Source: Bacilli bacterium (GTDB lineage: Bacteria; Bacillota; Bacilli; Paenibacillales; NBRC-103111). From it: a DNA stretch of 35,896 bases. Where the stretch lies: assembly GCA_028287395.1 (NCBI GenBank), contig JAQBPR010000255.1, positions 1 to 35,896 on the forward strand. The letters run 5' to 3'. Positions 32,148 through 35,896 of this stretch are shown one piece after another (positions within the stretch are counted from its first letter, which is position 1; every line of letters starts with the position of its first letter). A program made the position numbers and the translations under genes. The notes beneath the pieces were generated by a model. The model did no database searches, was not told where the DNA came from, and saw only the letters and a program-made list of their open reading frames with translations.

Positions 32148-32681
32148 ATGTCCATATTCAAACGTATCGGAGCTATCATTAAAAGTGAAAAAAAACAACA
32201 ACCGCTATCTACTACGAATTCTTTTGAAGAAACCAATATAGGCGATGTTGTAACGGTTGATTTGGAAGAATATATCGTATCCGGCAAAGTCGCTTATTTT
32301 GATCGCGGTTATACTCCTCATCGGTATGCTTATTATTTACAAAACGGCAAAAGCATCTCTTGTTTGCTTGTGGAAAAAGGACGAAATTATGAATGTTTTC
32401 TCTGTGAATTTCTTGAGGGTGCTTTAGATGACCCTAATGATGTGCCCACCAAGCTTGATATTGACGGTGAACTTTCCTACGAATTAGAAAATCATCGTAC
32501 AGACGTGACCCGAACAGAGGGGAATACCGACTTTCGCAATGGTGACGATGTTTTAATTTGGCGGTATTTCTCGACCGAGGATCGCTATTTCTTTTTACAA
32601 TGGCAGGATGGTAAGTTTATTGCCTTGCAGGGCAGTAGAACATCTTCTGCGCAAATTCAATTTATGAAAGCAAGCCGGTAA
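32148..32681 (+). CDS. DUF4178 family protein
   Basis: 177 residues from ATG 32148 with AAGGAGCG nine bases upstream; upstream in-frame codons are not translated in my reading. The segment IGDVVTVDLEEYIVSGKVAYFDRG ... YYLQNGKSISCLLVEKGRNYECFLCE fits DUF4178 (PF13785), a small beta-rich domain. There is no signal peptide. In Bacillota DUF4178 proteins occur in clusters with DUF4247, DUF350, PspA-type and AdoMet-decarboxylase-like proteins linked to envelope stress. Only the DUF4247 lipoprotein follows here (31 bp later). Confidence 0.75.
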   Translation: MSIFKRIGAIIKSEKKQQPLSTTNSFEETNIGDVVTVDLEEYIVSGKVAYFDRGYTPHRYAYYLQNGKSISCLLVEKGRNYECFLCEFLEGALDDPNDVPTKLDIDGELSYELENHRTDVTRTEGNTDFRNGDDVLIWRYFSTEDRYFFLQWQDGKFIALQGSRTSSAQIQFMKASR

Positions 32682-32712
32682 AAGCAACCAACGAATCCGG
32701 AGGTGAAGGAGC

Positions 32713-33357
32713 ATGAAGCGTTGGACCGGATGGATATCGCTGTTTTTAGCTTTTGCATTGCTAGTGGGTTGCTCTAATGCAGGAAGTTATGTTCAAAGTC
32801 ACTATCCACTTGTTGATGTGCAAGGGAATGGGAAAGATACAGCAAAAGTTTATTCCGCAGAGAATAAAGATGTACCTGTAGTAGCAAAAGAACTCGCTAA
32901 TAATGAAACACCGCAAGAAATGAGTAAACAAAGCCAAGATAAGATGTTTTTAATTTACAAGGATAAAATCATTAATATTCAAAAAGATCCCGCTAACGAT
33001 CAAAACTCGCTGGTAGAGCTTGATACCATACAATACGCTCAAGAAAATTATGGTTCAACCTTTTTACAGGGCTATTTAACGGCAACTGTATTACAATCCA
33101 TTTTTGGCGGCGGTTGGTTTCATAACAGTCAAACGTCTGTTTATCACGGTTATACCTCCGTTCCTAAAAGCCCTTCTACAGCGAGTGATACCAATAAACC
33201 GAGCACTTCAGAGCGCACAGGGAGCTTTAGCAGCAAATCTTCAACTTCTGATAAATCAGCCCTTACACGAAAAAATGATGGTTCAAAACCTTCTTATAAA
33301 AGTTCTGGTAAGCCAAGCACAGGAAACCGTTCTGGCTCTTTTTCCAAAAGAAAGTAG
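32713..33357 (+). CDS. DUF4247 lipoprotein
   Basis: 214 residues, ATG 32713 after GGAGGTGAAGGAG. A signal peptide ends in lipobox LLVGC (Cys20), so the mature protein is lipid-anchored at the outer face. Residues 25-135 fit DUF4247 (PF14042): YVQSHYPLVDVQGNG ... KMFLIYKDKIINIQKDP ... VELDTIQYAQENYGSTFLQGYL. A tail from about 140 on is low-complexity (Ser, Thr, Lys, Pro, Gly; GSFSSKSSTSDKS), surface-exposed and basic. Same operon as the DUF4178 gene. Function unknown; envelope stress is inferred from family neighbourhoods elsewhere. Confidence 0.75.
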   Translation: MKRWTGWISLFLAFALLVGCSNAGSYVQSHYPLVDVQGNGKDTAKVYSAENKDVPVVAKELANNETPQEMSKQSQDKMFLIYKDKIINIQKDPANDQNSLVELDTIQYAQENYGSTFLQGYLTATVLQSIFGGGWFHNSQTSVYHGYTSVPKSPSTASDTNKPSTSERTGSFSSKSSTSDKSALTRKNDGSKPSYKSSGKPSTGNRSGSFSKRK

Positions 33358-33405
33358 GATTTAAAATATACATCATGTGACAAACTGACAGTAGGGTGAA
33401 TGAAG

Positions 33406-34236
33406 ATGCTTAAAGCCTTCGAATTACTTATTGTTATTATCGGCGCCGCGTGTATAGCGATCAGCTTCAATCTGTTTCTAATTCCCCATCAATTAATAAG
33501 CGGTGGACTGTCGGGAATGGCGATGATCGTCGGCTATTTTACAAAGTGGAATATTGGTTGGATTTATTTCATTGGCAATTTACCCGTTCTCGTTTGGGGT
33601 TTTATTGCTGTCGGCCGCAAATTTATTGCTTTAAGTGTCGTTTCAGTTATATTTACTGTATGGTTCATGCAAATGATCCCAATCGATTCATCTGCAATTG
33701 CTTTTGATCAGACGATATCGGCCGTTTTCGGAGGCGTACTGTTGGGCATTGGTTCTGGGATAACCTTACGCGTTGGCGGTTCTTCAGGCGGGTTTGATAT
33801 TGTTGGCTCTATTTTAACCCGCCGGTATGATTTTCCATTAGGTACGTTTTTGCTTGCTATTAATGGAATGGTTGTCATTATCCTCGGTTATTTTAAACAA
33901 AATTGGAATTTAGCGCTCTACTCTATGCTATCGATGTTTATTGTCAGCAAACTTATGGATATGATCCACATAGCACATTTGAAGGTCACTGCATTTATTA
34001 TTACAGAGCAAAGGGAGTTACTGAGCCAAAGACTATTAAACCTGCCTCGCGGCGTGACATTAATAAAAACTCAAGGTGCCTACTCCCATCAAGAAAAAGA
34101 TCTGCTAATGACTGTCATCACCCGCTATCAATTAGCCGAATTCAAAGCGATTATTAAAGAATGTGATCCTAAAGCGTTTGTAAATATAGTGGAAACAACA
34201 TCCATAATCGGGGAGTTTCGTAAAATAAAATCATGA
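33406..34236 (+). CDS. YitT family membrane protein (DUF161 + DUF2179)
   Basis: 276 residues from ATG 33406, six bases after AGGGTGA; an ATG at 33400 touches the ribosome site. Five to six membrane helices with the family segments FNLFLIPHQLISGGLSGMAMI and LRVGGSSGGFDIVGSIL, then a cytoplasmic DUF2179 domain from about residue 190 (AFIITEQRELLSQRLLNLPRGVTLIKTQGAY). YitT proteins are widespread in Bacillota; no transport substrate is firmly known. It is 43 bp after the DUF4247 gene and may be part of that transcript. Confidence 0.92.
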   Translation: MLKAFELLIVIIGAACIAISFNLFLIPHQLISGGLSGMAMIVGYFTKWNIGWIYFIGNLPVLVWGFIAVGRKFIALSVVSVIFTVWFMQMIPIDSSAIAFDQTISAVFGGVLLGIGSGITLRVGGSSGGFDIVGSILTRRYDFPLGTFLLAINGMVVIILGYFKQNWNLALYSMLSMFIVSKLMDMIHIAHLKVTAFIITEQRELLSQRLLNLPRGVTLIKTQGAYSHQEKDLLMTVITRYQLAEFKAIIKECDPKAFVNIVETTSIIGEFRKIKS

Positions 34237-34372
34237 AATAGCGGATACCTATATATTTCAAAATATGCTATACTAAATTTGTACTTAATTTCATATGATT
34301 CTGGTTATGAGCTAAGCTTCGTTTCAACTTTTTTCTAATCGCAATATCAATTCGATTGGAGGGGTGGGGCCT

Positions 34373-34561
34373 GTGGAAACTGTAAGATTATCCAGGATTG
34401 TAATGATGTTGACTCCAGAGTTATTCCCTTTCCTCAAGCGGAACGAATTAGAATTGGAAATTGTTCTCGTGAATGGATTTGCGGCCCTCGCAGCCGAAGA
34501 TGCAATGGAAATTATTCAATACAGTATTTATGAGCATCAAAAGGACGCCCAATTACATTAA
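34373..34561 (+). CDS. Small protein of 62 residues, unknown function
   Basis: Probable GTG start at 34373, eight bases after GGAGGGG; a GTG at 34364 directly touches that site. The product is METVRLSRIVMMLTPELFPF followed by an acidic, leucine-rich helix and a C-terminus SIYEHQKDAQLH. No signal peptide and no cysteine. It has a good ribosome site and an intrinsic terminator starting before its stop codon, which support a real gene. A -10-like TATACT lies at about 34268. I recognise no family. Confidence 0.6.
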   Translation: METVRLSRIVMMLTPELFPFLKRNELELEIVLVNGFAALAAEDAMEIIQYSIYEHQKDAQLH

Positions 34562-34574
34562 GGGCGTTTTTTTT
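34545..34574 (+). terminator. Terminator after the 62-residue gene
   Basis: ACGCCC (34545-34550) pairs with GGGCGT (34562-34567); eight T residues follow. It overlaps the stop codon. Confidence 0.85.
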
Positions 34575-34602
34575 CGCCCCTCACTTAACAAATTTCAACA
34601 AT

Positions 34603-34622
34603 GCACGACAACGCACGACAAT
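34603..34622 (+). repeat. Tandem 10-bp repeat before the DUF4015 gene
   Basis: GCACGACAAC followed by GCACGACAAT: two copies, nine of ten identical, one helical turn apart, about 45 bp upstream of a TATAAT at 34670-34675. It could be a pair of activator half-sites. Confidence 0.5.
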
Positions 34623-34703
34623 ATGCGTCAAATTACCTGTGGGCGTATGGCGTAGATTATTTTATAATGTAAGGAACAATAGAAATTAGGAGAGAATTTA
34701 CAG

Positions 34704-35882
34704 ATGGATATCTTACTTGCGGCATTGATGATGATTTGGGGAAATTTATCAGGCAGTCATTCAGGTCTTACTATGGATCAACTCGTTCAAGCTTCTTTAA
34801 ACTCGAATAAACCACCGGAAAAAGTCGTCGCTAATTTTCCAAAGGATGTTGCATTAATTCCCATTAACAAGCAGGATCCGCAGAAAGACGCACCCATCGT
34901 AAAAGGAATCTACTCAACGGCGTTCAGCGCTGGCGGCGGAAGATTTAATACATTGGTTAAGCTTATCGATGATACTGACTTGAATGCGATGGTCATTGAT
35001 GTCAAAGACGATGATGGTTATATCACCTTTGATACCGGTAATCCAGAGCTCGCAGCATTTGGTACCACGCAAAAATACATTGCAGATATCGGCAAAGTAA
35101 TGACCACCTTAAAGGAACATAATATTTATCCGATTGCGCGCATCGTCGTTTTCAAAGACACCGTCTTAGCTAAAAAACGACCGGATTATTCCTTTCTTAA
35201 TCCCGATGGCACCATTTGGAGCAACAAAGCAGTAGGTGGATCAAGCTTTGTAAATCCATATAAAAAAGAGGTTTGGGACTATAACGTTGCTGTTGCTAAA
35301 GAAGCGATTAAGGTGGGCTTTAAAGAAATCCAATTTGACTACGTTCGCTTTCCTGAAGGCTTTGAAACGCGAGAAAACATCTTGAAATATGAAAAAGACA
35401 ATCGCACAAGAACGGATGCCGTCTCTTCCTTCGTAAAATACGCAAAAGAGCAAATCACACCATTGGGTGCGCGTGTTTCCGTCGATATATTCGGCTATGC
35501 CGCTTCAGTTCCAGCTGCGGATGGAATTGGTCAAGATTTTAATAAGATTTCAATGAATGTGGATGTGATTAGTCCCATGATTTATCCAAGTCATTATAGT
35601 ACAGGATGGTTTGACTCTAAGGTTCCAGATGCAGCACCGTATGTCACGATTAATGGAGCGATGAAGGATACGCATAAAAAACTAGAACTAATCGATGCCT
35701 TAAAGCCTGTAGTACGTCCTTGGATTCAGGACTTTACCGCTTCATGGGTCAAAGGCTACATCAAATATGGCAAGCATGAGGTAGATGAACAAATCCGCGC
35801 GTTAAAAGATAATGGCGTCAATGAATTTTTACTTTGGAACGCTGGAAATACATTTACGCCGGGTGTGAATTACACGCAATAA
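34704..35882 (+). CDS. Putative glycoside hydrolase, DUF4015 TIM-barrel protein
   Basis: 392 residues, ATG 34704 after GGAGAG. A short hydrophobic N-terminus (MDILLAALMMIWGNLSG) may be a signal or anchor. Residues about 65-390 fit the putative glycosyl hydrolase family PF13200 (DUF4015): VKGIYSTAFSAGGGRFNTLVKLIDDTDLNAMVIDVKDDDGYI, IYPIARIVVFKD, FKEIQFDYVRFPEG with strand-end Asp and Arg, VSVDIFGYA, and VISPMIYPSHYS. These are strand ends of a TIM barrel like those of GH13-related families. Enzyme activity of the family is not established. Its C-terminus (NAGNTFTPGVNYTQ) is complete 14 bp before the window end. Confidence 0.88.
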   Translation: MDILLAALMMIWGNLSGSHSGLTMDQLVQASLNSNKPPEKVVANFPKDVALIPINKQDPQKDAPIVKGIYSTAFSAGGGRFNTLVKLIDDTDLNAMVIDVKDDDGYITFDTGNPELAAFGTTQKYIADIGKVMTTLKEHNIYPIARIVVFKDTVLAKKRPDYSFLNPDGTIWSNKAVGGSSFVNPYKKEVWDYNVAVAKEAIKVGFKEIQFDYVRFPEGFETRENILKYEKDNRTRTDAVSSFVKYAKEQITPLGARVSVDIFGYAASVPAADGIGQDFNKISMNVDVISPMIYPSHYSTGWFDSKVPDAAPYVTINGAMKDTHKKLELIDALKPVVRPWIQDFTASWVKGYIKYGKHEVDEQIRALKDNGVNEFLLWNAGNTFTPGVNYTQ

Positions 35883-35896
35883 ACAAAGAGTGTGTT

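Overview
The window looks like a chromosomal segment of a Paenibacillus-type (Paenibacillaceae, Bacillota) organism. The base composition is fairly A+T-rich, Shine-Dalgarno sites are strong (AGGAGG type), and many genes resemble Bacillus families: a single-cluster ferredoxin, class II GalT, a GltC-like LysR protein, YitT, a YesL-like DUF624 protein, and a CshA-like helicase. Candidate cre (CcpA) and GlnR/TnrA boxes and several sigma-A promoters with 17-bp spacers are readable. No tRNA, rRNA, CRISPR array, transposase or prophage gene was found.

Layout. 1-3.3 kb: a secreted FecR-domain protein (cut by the left edge), divergent from a CHASE2 class III adenylate cyclase. 3.3-7.3 kb: ferredoxin, a dinB/queF pair with overlapping ends, and citramalate synthase (cimA), followed by an unusual 160-bp nested palindrome. 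7.5-11.6 kb: a 1291-residue secreted multidomain enzyme whose catalytic domain matches GH87 alpha-1,3-glucanases, with a cre site just after its promoter. 11.7-14.2 kb: a TlpA/ResA-like thioredoxin, an MFS transporter and a lone JAMM metallopeptidase. 14.2-17.5 kb: an apparent operon of an ammonium transporter, a GlnD-like DUF294 nucleotidyltransferase and a DnaQ-type exonuclease, with a GlnR/TnrA-like box after the promoter. 17.6-20.8 kb: MerR regulator plus membrane zinc peptidase, LysR regulator, thiol peroxidase, DUF1499 protein.

20.9-28.3 kb is sugar catabolism. galK, galE, galT and a galactose-mutarotase-fold protein form a Leloir operon, preceded by a DeoR-family regulator. The same 17-bp motif occurs before galK (twice, 20 bp apart) and before the regulator. 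Xylulokinase follows on the other strand behind a xyl-operator-like palindrome, then a small transaldolase facing it. Between the transaldolase and a YesL-like DUF624 gene lies a gene-less 186-nt unit with its own promoter, a long closing stem and a U-run; I read it as a probable 6S RNA.

30.2-35.9 kb: a CshA-like DEAD-box helicase with a terminator inside its leader, a DUF4178/DUF4247 pair, a YitT membrane protein, a 62-residue unknown protein and a TIM-barrel putative glycoside hydrolase (DUF4015).

The carbon genes fit together: extracellular glucan breakdown and galactose and pentose entry feed glycolysis and the pentose phosphate pathway, with CcpA-type control suggested at two or three promoters and nitrogen control at the ammonium transporter. 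The least explained parts are the FecR/CHASE2-cyclase pair, the amt-DUF294-exonuclease unit, the palindrome after cimA and the small RNA at 29.1-29.3 kb.
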